In this document: piece after piece, positions 53,035 to 62,532 of the stretch
Numbering within the stretch: position 1 is the stretch's first letter
Layout: each line of letters opens with the position of its first letter
Assembly: GCA_045587385.1 (NCBI GenBank)
Contig: JAZNCE010000120.1
Location: 89,496-153,495, forward strand
DNA from: SVQP01 sp045587385
Lineage (GTDB): Bacteria; Bacillota; Clostridia; Oscillospirales; CAG-272
Direction of reading: 5' to 3'
DNA length: 64,000 nucleotides
Translations under genes and position numbers: made by a program
Notes under the pieces: generated by a model
The model's input: the letters and a program-made list of their open reading frames with translations, nothing else
What the model was told of the DNA's origin: nothing
Databases searched by the model: none

Positions 53035-53904
53035 TTAATTTACGGGTCTGCAAACGAATGCAGCCGTTCCCGTTTGTGCGATCTCGTCACGCACCGCCCT
53101 TGCAGCATTTTCATCGGCAAAAATGCCCACCACGCTGGGTCCGCTGCCGCTCATCAAAGCACCGATCGCACCGCCCGCAAGCATGATTTTCTTGGCGGTG
53201 GCTGCCACCTCGTGCGCGGGCAGCACGACGGACTCGAAAATGTTGTACATAGCATCCGACATTGCCGCAAGATCGCCCTGCTCCATAGCACCGACGATGC
53301 GCCCAAGACGCTGTTCGCTTGCACTTCCCTGCAAGGAAAAGTCTCCGAACTTGGCATCCAGCGCGCCGTACGCCCACGGGGTACTGATGCCCTCTCCGCC
53401 GCGCGCGATGACCAAAGCACAATCCGGCATGGGGACACACGCCTGCATGATCTCACCGATGCCACGCGTGATGCGCGTACCGCCAACCAGACAAAACGGC
53501 ACGTCTGCACCAAGACTTGCACCGAGGGCAAGCAATTCCTGCTCGTCATACTTTCCGAAATGCACGTTGAGCGCGCGCAAAACAGCCGCGCAGTCCGCGC
53601 TGCCGCCCGCAAGCCCCGCTTGCATGGGGATGTTTTTCTTGATATCGATCTCAATCCCGCAAGGCACTTGCCCCGCAAAGTACCGCTCGGCTGCTCTGTA
53701 GGCAAGATTTCGCCCGTCACACGGCAGCTCGGGAAGGTCGCAGCGCAGAGTGATGCGACCGCCCTGATCCTCGCAAACGCGCACGTTGACCTCGTCGCAA
53801 AGATCCACCGTTTGCATAATACTGACGATATCGTGGTATCCGTCCGCGCGCTTAGCAGTCACGTCCAGATACAAATTGATCTTAGCGCAGGCTCTCACTT
53901 TCAT
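53035..53904 (-). CDS. ispE: 4-diphosphocytidyl-2-C-methyl-D-erythritol kinase
   Basis: 289 residues of the GHMP kinase family. CAKINLYLDVTAKRADGYHDI at the start and the ATP-binding PMQAGLAGGSADCAAVL are diagnostic; MSGSGPSVVGIF closes the domain. It phosphorylates CDP-methylerythritol in the MEP pathway to isoprenoids. It is monocistronic with its own promoter. Together with ispA it shows that the organism uses the MEP route. Confidence 0.97.
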   Translation of the reverse strand: MKVRACAKINLYLDVTAKRADGYHDIVSIMQTVDLCDEVNVRVCEDQGGRITLRCDLPELPCDGRNLAYRAAERYFAGQVPCGIEIDIKKNIPMQAGLAGGSADCAAVLRALNVHFGKYDEQELLALGASLGADVPFCLVGGTRITRGIGEIMQACVPMPDCALVIARGGEGISTPWAYGALDAKFGDFSLQGSASEQRLGRIVGAMEQGDLAAMSDAMYNIFESVVLPAHEVAATAKKIMLAGGAIGALMSGSGPSVVGIFADENAARAVRDEIAQTGTAAFVCRPVN

Positions 53905-53936
53905 AAAAATCTCCCGTTATGTTTCTCTTTGGCTAA

Positions 53937-53965
53937 ATTATACCACAATGAATGCGCTTTGGCAA
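53937..53965 (-). promoter_or_regulatory. Sigma-A promoter of ispE
   Basis: Minus strand TTGCCA, 17 bases, TATAAT, about 33 bases before the ispE ATG. Confidence 0.8.
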
Positions 53966-54029
53966 GAGGATAAAGTGTGTACGCATTATTAAAATTCACG
54001 CATGAGCGATGAAATCTTATGTCAATCCC

Positions 54030-54058
54030 TTGACGAAACCGCGTATTTGTTATATAAT
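54030..54058 (+). promoter_or_regulatory. Sigma-A promoter of the AI-2E transporter-htpG operon
   Basis: TTGACG, 17 bases, TATAAT, about 45 bases before the ATG; a GGGGAG RBS follows. Confidence 0.83.
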
Positions 54059-54104
54059 ATAAGGTGCGATATTTTATGCACATACTGAATTTGGGGAGAC
54101 AACT

Positions 54105-55616
54105 ATGCAAACGCAAAAGTTAAAAGGACAAAAAGTTTATATGATCGCAGCCCTTGCCGTTGCCGTGGTGGGCGTTCTGCTCTATGCCATTGTGAACGTA
54201 GCAGCGATCAAGGAATTCATCGGCCGCCTGTGGGTGATCTTTGCCCCCATTGTGTACGGCTTCTGTATTGCATATCTGTGCAACCCGATCATGCGTATTT
54301 TCGACAATCACATATTCAAAAAGATCAAATTCCCCGGTCTGCGCCGCGCGCTTTCGCTTGCCATGACCACCGTGATCGTGCTGCTGATCATTGCAGCGTT
54401 TCTCGGTATTCTGGTGCCCGAGCTGGTGCGCAGCATTCAGCGTCTGATTGCCAACTACGACTCCTATCTGGATGAGATCATTACGCTGGTCAATGAAGGC
54501 ATTATCAAATTGGAGAACCTCTTGGGATATGCCACCGCTGAGGGCACCCAATACATCAATTCCGAAGAGATCAAGGCTGCAGTTACCAACGCCATCAACT
54601 CGATATTTGACTCCTCCAAGAGCATTCTTGAGCTGATCATGGACATTTTTGACAAGGACTCCTCTTCAACGCTCAAGTCCCTCGTGGAAAAGCTGTTCCC
54701 CTACACGAGCACGCTGATCAACAAGGTCTACTTGCTGATCATTGAAGCCTTCTTCAGCATTCTGATCGCATTTCACCTGCTTGCCACCAAGGAAACCCGT
54801 CTGGCACAGGTCAAAAAGATCAGAAAAGCACTCTTTACAAAGGAGCAGAACAAGTTTATCAACAACGTGCTGAACATCATCAACCGCTCCTTCGGCAGCT
54901 ATATCGAAGGCAAGCTGCTGGATGCCGCTATCATATTCGTGATGTGTCTTGTCTCCTTCTGGATCTTTGACGTATCCGAATATTTCGTGCTGATCTCGGT
55001 GCTGATCGGCATCACAGACATCATTCCCGTGGTAGGTCCGTTCATCGGTGCTATCCCCGGCGGCTTTATCATTCTGATCACCAATCCCTCCAAGTTCCTT
55101 CTGTACGTCATTCTCGTGCTGCTGATCCAACAGCTTGAAGGCAATATCATCAGCCCCAAGATCCTTGGCGACCATCTGGGAGTCAGCGCGCTTTGCGTAC
55201 TGATCTCCATCGTGGTCATGGGCACCATCTTCAGCGGCAACCCCATTGCGCTGATCATTTCCGTTCCCCTGTTTGCAGTCATGGTTGAGCTTTGCAAGAT
55301 GTTCATTGAAGCAAGGCTGGTCAAAAAGGGATTGCCAACGGACACGGCGGAATATTACCGAGGAGCAGCTACCGACGACGAGATCGATTTTGCGGTACAC
55401 TATCAAAACAAAAAGCTGATCTTCTATTATGAGCACAGTAAGATCAAAAAGTGGATCGACGCCTCCCGCGAGAAAAGACAGCTGCGCAAGGCTATGGCTA
55501 AGGCGATCAAGGAAGCGGAAAAATCCACCGCTGCAGACGTGACCGAGCAGACGGGCGAAGAGTTCAGCGAGCAGGAAACGGCTTCGGTACAAAACGAACA
55601 AGACACACAAGAATAA
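54105..55616 (+). CDS. AI-2E family transporter (PerM/YdgH-like)
   Basis: 503 residues with about 8 membrane helices. The central cytoplasmic part and the motifs IEGKLLDAAIIFVMCLVSFWI, GITDIIPVVGPFIGAIPGGFI and LIQQLEGNIISPKILGDHLG are those of the AI-2E exporter family (Pfam UPF0118). Members export small molecules or act as Na+/H+ antiporters; the substrate here is unknown. The C-terminal 90 residues are charged and cytoplasmic, longer than usual. It ends 18 bases before htpG, so they share a transcript. Confidence 0.92.
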   Translation: MQTQKLKGQKVYMIAALAVAVVGVLLYAIVNVAAIKEFIGRLWVIFAPIVYGFCIAYLCNPIMRIFDNHIFKKIKFPGLRRALSLAMTTVIVLLIIAAFLGILVPELVRSIQRLIANYDSYLDEIITLVNEGIIKLENLLGYATAEGTQYINSEEIKAAVTNAINSIFDSSKSILELIMDIFDKDSSSTLKSLVEKLFPYTSTLINKVYLLIIEAFFSILIAFHLLATKETRLAQVKKIRKALFTKEQNKFINNVLNIINRSFGSYIEGKLLDAAIIFVMCLVSFWIFDVSEYFVLISVLIGITDIIPVVGPFIGAIPGGFIILITNPSKFLLYVILVLLIQQLEGNIISPKILGDHLGVSALCVLISIVVMGTIFSGNPIALIISVPLFAVMVELCKMFIEARLVKKGLPTDTAEYYRGAATDDEIDFAVHYQNKKLIFYYEHSKIKKWIDASREKRQLRKAMAKAIKEAEKSTAADVTEQTGEEFSEQETASVQNEQDTQE

Positions 55617-55634
55617 ATATCAACGAGGTATCAC

Positions 55635-57470
55635 ATGAACCAGGAAAACATCAAAAGGGGCGGCATCTCGGTCGATACCGAGCATATCTTCCCTATCATC
55701 AAAAAATGGCTTTACTCCGAAAAGGACATCTTTCTGCGAGAGATCGTTTCCAACGCAACCGATGCGGTGACCAAATACAAGAGATTGCAATCGCTTGGCG
55801 AGATTCCCGCGACCGATGACGTCTATCGCATTACCGTCGAGCTTGACAAGGATGCGCGCACAATTTCCGTTTCCGACAACGGTATCGGTATGAGTGCCGA
55901 GGAGCTGGAGACCTATATTTGTAACATTGCGCTTTCGGGTGCGTTTGAGTTCATCCGCAAATACGAGGGCGAGGGTGCTGCAAGCGGCATCATCGGTCAC
56001 TTCGGTCTGGGATTTTATTCGGCATTCATGGTATCCGACAGCGTGGAGATCTTTACCAAGTCCTTCACCGATGCCCCCGCGGTGCATTGGGTATGCGACG
56101 GTGACGGCAGCTATACCACCGAGCCCTCGGATAAGGCAGAGCGCGGCACCACGGTCGTCATGCACATCAGCGAAGAGGAAAGCGAATATCTCGACCGCGC
56201 AAGACTTTTCGGCATGCTGCGCAAATATTGCGCATTCATGCCCGTGGAGATCTATTTCGAAGAGACAGACGAGGACAGAGAGGGCGAGCAAAAGCCCATC
56301 AATGACCCCTCGCCGCTCTGGCAGGCCAATCCCTCGGATTGCACCGACGAGCAGTATGCAGAGTTCTACAACAAGGTATTCTCCGATTTCAAGCAGCCCT
56401 TGTTCCACATTCACATCAATGCCGATTATCCTTTGAACTTCAAGGGTATTCTCTACTTCCCCCGCATCTCGTCCGAGTACGAGTCCGTGGAGGGGCAGGT
56501 CAAGCTGTACTACAATCAGGTATTCGTTGCCGATAACATCAAGGAAGTCATTCCCGACTATCTGCTGATGCTGCGCGGCGTGCTGGATTGTCCCGAGCTG
56601 CCGCTCAACGTATCCCGCAGCTATCTGCAGAACAATTCCTACGTGACCAAGGTAGGTGCACACATCGTCAAAAAGGTCGCGGATAAGCTGAATTCCCTTT
56701 GCAATCTTGAAAGAGAGCAGTACGAAAGCATCTGGAACGACATCCGCATTTTCGTGGAATACGCATGCATCCGTGACCGCAAGTTCTACGAGCGCGTCAA
56801 GGGCAGCCTGCTGCTCACCCTGACCGACGGCAGCCACGTCACCTTGGATGAATACTTGGAAAACGCCAAGGAAAAGCATGAGGGCGTCGTATACTACGCA
56901 ACCGACAAGGCGCTGCAGGCGCAGTACGTTTCCATGTTTGTTTCCGAGGGGATTTCTGTTGCCGTGCAGGAAAAAACGCTGGATGCACAGTTCATGACCG
57001 CTCTGGAAAATTACCGCGATGACGTCAAGTTCAAGCGCATTGACTCCGACGTAGCGGACGCGCTCAAGGGGGACGGCGAGGTGACCGATCAGCCCGCGCT
57101 GACCGAGCTTTTCAAGCGCGTCAGCGGTAATGAGCAGATAGGCGTGACCTATGCACCGCTCAAGGCGCAGACCGTGCCCGCTATGCTCAACGTCACCGAG
57201 GAATCCTCGCGCATGGCAGAAATGATGCGCATGTACGCTATGAGCACGGGAGCTGCCCCCATGGAATACCCGCTGGAGTATTCGCTTGTGGTCAATACCG
57301 CATCCTCTCTTTACCAAAAGCTGCTGACGCTTGCCGAGCAGGATCCCGACAAGGCAGAGCTGCTGGCGCGTCAGATCTATTCCCTTTCTCTTCTTGCGCA
57401 GCGCAAGCTGAGTGCCGAGGAGCTGGAACAGTTCCTTTCGGGCAGCTTCTCTCTCTTGGAGCTTTTGTAA
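55635..57470 (+). CDS. htpG: Hsp90-family chaperone HtpG
   Basis: 611 residues. The N-terminal ATPase domain has FLREIVSNATDAVTKYKRL, VSDNGIGMSAEELE and GHFGLGFYSAFMV, all ATP-site motifs. The middle domain has YFPRISSEYESVEGQVKLYYNQVFVADN and LPLNVSRSYLQNN. The C-terminal dimerisation domain includes EESSRMAEMMRMYA. It folds or activates client proteins with ATP. Its TAA is followed immediately by the ATG of the next gene, which implies tight translational coupling. Confidence 0.97.
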   Translation: MNQENIKRGGISVDTEHIFPIIKKWLYSEKDIFLREIVSNATDAVTKYKRLQSLGEIPATDDVYRITVELDKDARTISVSDNGIGMSAEELETYICNIALSGAFEFIRKYEGEGAASGIIGHFGLGFYSAFMVSDSVEIFTKSFTDAPAVHWVCDGDGSYTTEPSDKAERGTTVVMHISEEESEYLDRARLFGMLRKYCAFMPVEIYFEETDEDREGEQKPINDPSPLWQANPSDCTDEQYAEFYNKVFSDFKQPLFHIHINADYPLNFKGILYFPRISSEYESVEGQVKLYYNQVFVADNIKEVIPDYLLMLRGVLDCPELPLNVSRSYLQNNSYVTKVGAHIVKKVADKLNSLCNLEREQYESIWNDIRIFVEYACIRDRKFYERVKGSLLLTLTDGSHVTLDEYLENAKEKHEGVVYYATDKALQAQYVSMFVSEGISVAVQEKTLDAQFMTALENYRDDVKFKRIDSDVADALKGDGEVTDQPALTELFKRVSGNEQIGVTYAPLKAQTVPAMLNVTEESSRMAEMMRMYAMSTGAAPMEYPLEYSLVVNTASSLYQKLLTLAEQDPDKAELLARQIYSLSLLAQRKLSAEELEQFLSGSFSLLELL

Positions 57471-58379
57471 ATGAGCGGAGATTTCCTTTCATATACGCGG
57501 GATTTTACGCAGGATCCCACGCAAAACGTACAGCAGAACCTTGCCGAGCTGCAAACACGGCAGACCGCCTTGCACCGCGCACGCGCGTTTTGGCTGGGTG
57601 AGCTGATTGCAGGGCAAGAATCCGACACACTCCCCACGCCCGACGAGATCACGGAGCTTTTCGAGCAGCTGACAGACGAGGAGAATGCGCCCGATTGCTA
57701 CGGCGTTGCTATGCGACACGCTGACAGGATCGCGCTTTGCAGCGAGATCGCTGCACGCTATCCATGGGGCTATGAGGGTACCTTTGCAGACATGTTCGGC
57801 ACGCACGAGCCCCCCTCACCCGAGGCACAGGGGCGCGTGGCATACGTGGCAAACAGCTATACCGAGCAGGCGTTTATGGAGCTGACCGGCTTTATCAAGG
57901 ATCGCAGAGTTGCATACTTTCACGGCTTCGAGGACGTTTGCCAGGAGGTGCGCAACGGGCTTTGCGAATACGGTATTCTGCCCGTGGAATCCACCGCGGA
58001 CGGCATCATGGCAGGACTTCTGCGACTGATCGAGCTTTACGATCTGCGCATTTGCGCGCTTTGCCACGTTTCCACACAGCAAAGCGGCAGCACCGCCTTT
58101 GCCTTGGTGCGCGCAACGCTTCCCATGCTGCAGCCGGCGTCCGGTCAATGCATTGACGTGCTGCTTTCCCCTGCCTTGCCAAGTGACGCAAGCCGCCTGA
58201 TCGCCGCAGCCGCGCTTTGCTCGCACGATCTTGCGCACGCTTCCACCTACTCAGGAGAGGACGGTGAGCTGCTGCGCTTGCGCTTTACGATCGATGCCGA
58301 TACGTTTTATCCCTTTTTACTCTATCTGCAGCTCTTTTGCGCAGACGTGACCCCCATAGGGCTTTACACAGTCAAATAA
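57471..58379 (+). CDS. Prephenate-dehydratase-like protein, probably non-catalytic
   Basis: 302 residues. The first 110 residues are helical and of unknown type. From about 120 the sequence VAYVANSYTEQAFMELTGF, a central FHGFEDVCQEVRNGLCEYGILPVESTADGIM and a later SGSTAFALV follow the order of a prephenate dehydratase (PDT) domain, whose usual motifs are GVLPIENS-x-AG and TRF. Here the TRF Arg is Ala (TAF), so the dehydratase reaction is doubtful. A C-terminal ACT-like region (LRLRFTIDADTFYPFLLYLQLF) may bind a ligand. It could be an aromatic-compound sensor. It starts directly after the htpG stop. Confidence 0.65.
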   Translation: MSGDFLSYTRDFTQDPTQNVQQNLAELQTRQTALHRARAFWLGELIAGQESDTLPTPDEITELFEQLTDEENAPDCYGVAMRHADRIALCSEIAARYPWGYEGTFADMFGTHEPPSPEAQGRVAYVANSYTEQAFMELTGFIKDRRVAYFHGFEDVCQEVRNGLCEYGILPVESTADGIMAGLLRLIELYDLRICALCHVSTQQSGSTAFALVRATLPMLQPASGQCIDVLLSPALPSDASRLIAAAALCSHDLAHASTYSGEDGELLRLRFTIDADTFYPFLLYLQLFCADVTPIGLYTVK

Positions 58380-58411
58380 AAAATAAATATAAACGAAAAG
58401 GAATGCATACC

Positions 58412-58666
58412 ATGAAACAAACCATCAATTACAAGACCGAGGGCGTTTGCTCCCGTCAGATCAATCTCGTCGTCGAGGACGGCGTTATCACCGAGGCTGC
58501 CTTCGTAGGCGGCTGCCACGGCAATACCCAGGGCGTTGCTGCTTTGGTCATCGGCATGGAGGCTAAGGAAGCCATTCGCCGTTTGCGCGGCATCAAGTGC
58601 GGCTTTAAGCCCACCTCCTGCCCCGATCAGCTGGCAAAGGCGTTGGAGCAGAATCTGCAGGACTAA
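58412..58666 (+). CDS. TIGR03905-family TSCPD domain protein
   Basis: 84 residues. The sequence runs TEGVCSRQINLVVEDGVI, GGCHGNTQGVAALVIGM and KPTSCPDQLAKAL; the TSCPD motif names the domain, also found at the C-terminus of some ribonucleotide reductases. Two conserved Cys (GGCHGN and TSCPD) may bind a metal or act in redox. Function unknown. The start at 58412 has AAAAGGA in front. It lies 33 bases after the PDT-like gene. Confidence 0.92.
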   Translation: MKQTINYKTEGVCSRQINLVVEDGVITEAAFVGGCHGNTQGVAALVIGMEAKEAIRRLRGIKCGFKPTSCPDQLAKALEQNLQD

Positions 58667-58699
58667 TAAAATTACATAAATATAAAGGAGAACGCGATC

Positions 58700-60415
58700 A
58701 TGGAACAGTACATGAAAAACTACCTGCGCTGGTTGGAGTGCGATAAGCTCAGCGATGCCGAGAAGGCAGAGCTTGCTGCCATTCGTGACGACGACGGCGA
58801 AATCAGACTGCGCTTTACCTCTTACCTCTCTTTCGGCACCGCGGGCTTGCGCGGCATTATGAAGACCGGCATGAACGCTATGAACGTGCACACGGTTGCT
58901 TATGCAACGCAGGGTCTTGCCAACCTTATCATCAAGGAAGGCAGAGCTGCCGATGGCGTTGCCATTGCCTACGACAGCCGCAATAACTCTGCCCTGTTTG
59001 CAAAGACCTCCGCGCAGGTGCTTGCAGCCGCCGGCATCAAGTCCTATCTTTTTGACGATCTGCGCCCCACCCCCGAGCTTTCCTTCGCTCTGCGCGAATA
59101 CGGCTGCGTGGCGGGCATTAACATTACCGCATCTCACAACCCCAAGCAGTACAACGGTTACAAGGCATACTGGGAAGACGGCGCACAGCTGCCCCCCGAG
59201 CACGCTGATACCGTCAGCGCATCCATGGAAGCATTGGATATCTTCGAGGACGTCAAGCTTGCAGACTTTGACAAGGCTGTTGCAGACGGCTTGATTGTCA
59301 TGCTGGGCGAGGAGACTGATGAAAAGTATCTGGCACAGGTTGTCGCACAGGCGGTCAATCCCGATGCGGTCAAGGCTGTTGCCGATGATCTTGCAATCGT
59401 GTACACTCCCCTGCACGGCACGGGTCATAAGCTGGTTCCCGAGGTCATGAAGCGCATTGGGCTTAAGAACCTCTACACCGTTCCCGAGCAGATGATCATT
59501 GACGGCAACTTCCCCACCGTTCCCAAGCCCAACCCCGAATATCCGCAGGTGTTTGAGCTGGGTATCGAGATCGCTGACCGCGTAGGCAGCGACCTGATCG
59601 TGGCAACCGACCCCGACGCAGACCGCGTGGGCGTGATGACCAGAACCGCAGACGGCTCCTTTAAGACCATCACGGGCAACCAGATGGGCGCTTTGCTGCT
59701 TGACTATATTCTGACCGCTTACGAGGAGACCGGCAGCATGCCCGACCATCCTTACGCTGTCAAGACCATCGTTTCCACCGAGCTTGCAGCTGCTATTTGT
59801 GCAGCACACAACGTGACCATGCACAACGTGCTGACCGGCTTTAAGTTCATCGGTGAGGTCATCAAGAACTACGAGGCAAAGGGATACGGCTCGTTCATTC
59901 TGGGCTTTGAGGAAAGCTACGGCTACCTCAAGGGCACTTACGCACGCGACAAGGATGCCGTTGTAGCGTCCATGCTGATCTGCGAAATGACAGCTTACTA
60001 CAAGGCTAAGGGCATGACGCTGTGCGACGCGCTGGAAGGACTCTATGCACGCTACGGCTACTGCTACGAAACCAACGTAGAGATCTACATGGAGGGCTTG
60101 GACGGCGCTGCACGCATGGCTGCCATGATGGACACGCTGCGTAACGATCCCCCCGCAGTCTTCGGCGGCGTGGCTGTTGAGCTGTTCGGCGACTACAAGA
60201 CCGAGACCTTTACCGAGCTGGCTACGGGCAAGAAGATCCCCACGGGGCTTCCCAAGTCCAACGTGCTGTACTTCAAGCTGGTCAACGGCGACGTTATCGT
60301 CGTGCGCCCCTCGGGCACCGAGCCTAAGATCAAGTTCTATTTCCTGCTGCTTGGTAAGGATCAGGCAGATGTGCTTGCAAAGCTTGAGGGCTATAAGAAG
60401 ACTTTGGAGGCTTAA
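58700..60415 (+). CDS. Phosphoglucomutase/phosphomannomutase (phospho-sugar mutase)
   Basis: 571 residues of the alpha-D-phosphohexomutase superfamily. The phosphoserine loop is TASHNPKQYNGYKAYWEDGA, the metal-binding loop DPDADRVG, the sugar-binding loop FEESYGYL and the phosphate-binding loop RPSGTEPKIKFY. The length fits the PgcA-type alpha-phosphoglucomutase of Firmicutes, which interconverts glucose-1-P and glucose-6-P for glycogen and surface polysaccharide. RBS AAAGGAG. It ends at a strong terminator. Confidence 0.95.
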   Translation: MEQYMKNYLRWLECDKLSDAEKAELAAIRDDDGEIRLRFTSYLSFGTAGLRGIMKTGMNAMNVHTVAYATQGLANLIIKEGRAADGVAIAYDSRNNSALFAKTSAQVLAAAGIKSYLFDDLRPTPELSFALREYGCVAGINITASHNPKQYNGYKAYWEDGAQLPPEHADTVSASMEALDIFEDVKLADFDKAVADGLIVMLGEETDEKYLAQVVAQAVNPDAVKAVADDLAIVYTPLHGTGHKLVPEVMKRIGLKNLYTVPEQMIIDGNFPTVPKPNPEYPQVFELGIEIADRVGSDLIVATDPDADRVGVMTRTADGSFKTITGNQMGALLLDYILTAYEETGSMPDHPYAVKTIVSTELAAAICAAHNVTMHNVLTGFKFIGEVIKNYEAKGYGSFILGFEESYGYLKGTYARDKDAVVASMLICEMTAYYKAKGMTLCDALEGLYARYGYCYETNVEIYMEGLDGAARMAAMMDTLRNDPPAVFGGVAVELFGDYKTETFTELATGKKIPTGLPKSNVLYFKLVNGDVIVVRPSGTEPKIKFYFLLLGKDQADVLAKLEGYKKTLEA

Positions 60416-60427
60416 TTGCATAAAAAT

Positions 60428-60523
60428 ATCCGCCAACGGCAAAAAGCCGTTGGCGGATTTCATCGCGCAGTGATTTCATCCACGACAGTGGATTTCATCC
60501 GCCCCATTGGGGCGGATTTCATT
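60428..60523 (+). terminator. Terminator followed by tandem hairpins
   Basis: First stem ATCCGCCAACGGC/GCCGTTGGCGGAT (60428-60458), directly after the mutase gene. Two or three further hairpins each end in GGATTTCAT: one with ATCCACGACAGTGGAT and one with ATCCGCCCCATTGGGGCGGAT. The last is followed by TTTCATTTTC. The module E receptor ends just beyond, so this also serves the opposite strand. Confidence 0.8.
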
Positions 60524-60531
60524 TTCACAAT

Positions 60532-62532
60532 TCATTCCCGTACATATTCAAATCTGATCTCGGATTCGAGCACGTAGTCGTTTTCAATGCCTATGCTGAT
60601 TCTGTTCCATTGCTCCTCGGTGCCCGTATAGTACACTCTCATCAGCCGCGTGCAGCCGTAAAAGGCGTAATCGTCGATTTTGGTCACGCTTTCGGGAATG
60701 ACGATGCTCAGCATATCCCAGCAATACATAAACGCTGTGGGTTCAATTTCCTCTACGCCATCGGGCAAGGAAAACCGCACGAATTCCATTTGGTAAAACA
60801 CGTTCGAGCCGATGATCTTGACGCCCTCGGGCACGGTGCTGTGTGCGTTGGCAAATATCAGTCTGCCGTTCCCCGTCTCAATCAGGCAGTTGCCCTCGCT
60901 TTTGTACACAGAATTCTGGTCGCTGACCGTCAGCTCAGTCAAGGCAAGACATCCCCGGAATGCCTCATCTCCGATCTTGAAAACCTTAGCGGGGATATAA
61001 ACCGATTCCAACGCCGTACAGGATGCAAAAGCGCTTTCCCAGATGCGAGTAAGGCTTTCTGGAAGGTGCAGCACAGTCAGGCTGCTCGCACCCGAGAAGG
61101 CACTCTCACCGATAGCCGTAACTCCTTCAGGAATCGTCAGCTCGACAAGGCTTGTGCAATCGGCAAACGAATGACTGAATACGCTTAGCATGCCATCGGG
61201 CAGATCGATCTCGGCAAGAGCGTGGCACCCATAAAATGCATAACTCTGTATCACGGTCACGCTATCGGGAATGCCGACGCGGGCTAACGCATGGCACCCA
61301 TAAAACGTGTTGGACTCTATTGTAGTAATGCCGTCGGGGATATCGATTTCGGTCAAAGAGGCGCAGTCAATAAATGCAGATTCCCCAATGCCCTGCAGAC
61401 TGCTTGGCAAGCGCACACTTGCCAGCTTTTCGCATTTTTCAAAGGCAAGTGCTTCAATGGTCTCAAGTCCCTCGGAAAAGACTGCGCTGTGCAGCACCGT
61501 ACACTCCGAAAAGGCTTGCATGCCTATGCTTTTGAGCGTTGAGGGGAAGGTAACCTCTCTGAGCATGGTGCAGCCGAGAAACGCCTGCTCGCCAATGCTT
61601 GTCACACCCTCGGGGATATTGATCTTGCGTAAGCCCGACATGCAGTAAAACGCATAGGGTGCAATGCTTGTCACACCCTCGGGGATGACGCTGCCCTCGC
61701 ATCCCGCAAGCAGCATGCCGCTCTCTTTATCGATCAAGCAGTTCCCCTCCCCTCTGTACACAAGGTTTTCGGGGGCGACCGTCAGCTCCTCCAGCATAAT
61801 ACACATGCCCACGGCCCTCTCACCGATCTCACTCACGCTCCCCGGGATGTGCAGCGCGGTCAGCCGCCAGCAGCCTCTGAACGCCTGTGCGCCGATCAGG
61901 GTCACGCCCTCGGGGATATTGATCTGTTCCAGCTTACTGCAGCCGGCAAACGCGTTGTCGCGTATGGTTCTGATCGTGCTTGGCAACGTCACCTTGGTGA
62001 TCGAGAAATTGTTTTCAAACGCATTTTCTGCAATACCCACCACGATCTCACCGTTGGGCGAGCGCTCGGGTATGACTACGTGTACGTCCTTGCAGCTGCC
62101 GATACCGATCACACTGCAATTACCGTCACCGCGCGAGCGGTATTCCAACCCTTGGGAGCCTTGCGCCTCGGGCTGCTGATCCTCGTTCTCTTGCTCATCC
62201 TTGACGCCGCGCAATGCGTTGAACAGGCTATGCAGATCACGCTTGTTCTGCTCACCAAGCAATGCGGAAACAGCGTTTTCATCCTGCGTCAGCACAATGT
62301 CAAGCGCGTGCAGCAGCGTGCCGTCGTAGGTGTCCGAATACTCGGCTTGTACGTAGGTATCCACGCGCCATGCCGCAAAGGCAGACAGCGCAAGAGTCAA
62401 AAGCACGAGGATCGCTGCCGCGATCAGCGCAATACGCCAATATGGCGTGCGACGTGCACGGTATCTGTCCGAGCGCTCGATCAGCACGGGATCAATGTCC
62501 TCCATCCATGTAAGCAAAGGGAGATTTTTCAT
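60532..62532 (-). CDS. BspA-like LRR membrane receptor, putative anti-sigma factor, module E
   Basis: 666 residues. The cytoplasmic start MKNLPLLTWMEDID keeps Ile-Asp at 13-14 but lacks the Asp-Ala of the other four. A helix is at about 33-55. A juxtamembrane helical region with a Glu/Gln-rich linker leads to SRGDGNCSVIGIGSCKDVHV and about seventeen 23-residue BspA-like LRRs. Two repeats are interrupted by short non-LRR inserts with a YRGEGNCLID or YKSEGNCLIE motif, a pattern known in BspA proteins. The start at 62532 overlaps the sigma stop by ATGA; a longer in-frame extension runs through the sigma gene. Inferred ligand-sensing anti-sigma factor. Confidence 0.85.
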   Translation of the reverse strand: MKNLPLLTWMEDIDPVLIERSDRYRARRTPYWRIALIAAAILVLLTLALSAFAAWRVDTYVQAEYSDTYDGTLLHALDIVLTQDENAVSALLGEQNKRDLHSLFNALRGVKDEQENEDQQPEAQGSQGLEYRSRGDGNCSVIGIGSCKDVHVVIPERSPNGEIVVGIAENAFENNFSITKVTLPSTIRTIRDNAFAGCSKLEQINIPEGVTLIGAQAFRGCWRLTALHIPGSVSEIGERAVGMCIMLEELTVAPENLVYRGEGNCLIDKESGMLLAGCEGSVIPEGVTSIAPYAFYCMSGLRKINIPEGVTSIGEQAFLGCTMLREVTFPSTLKSIGMQAFSECTVLHSAVFSEGLETIEALAFEKCEKLASVRLPSSLQGIGESAFIDCASLTEIDIPDGITTIESNTFYGCHALARVGIPDSVTVIQSYAFYGCHALAEIDLPDGMLSVFSHSFADCTSLVELTIPEGVTAIGESAFSGASSLTVLHLPESLTRIWESAFASCTALESVYIPAKVFKIGDEAFRGCLALTELTVSDQNSVYKSEGNCLIETGNGRLIFANAHSTVPEGVKIIGSNVFYQMEFVRFSLPDGVEEIEPTAFMYCWDMLSIVIPESVTKIDDYAFYGCTRLMRVYYTGTEEQWNRISIGIENDYVLESEIRFEYVRE

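Noticed and set aside
58364..60463. Very long open frame on the strand opposite the phosphoglucomutase gene (and similar ones opposite htpG, asnS and argS)
   Set aside because: They mirror codon patterns of well-recognised genes, lack RBS and family motifs, and have Cys/His-rich composition typical of antisense frames.
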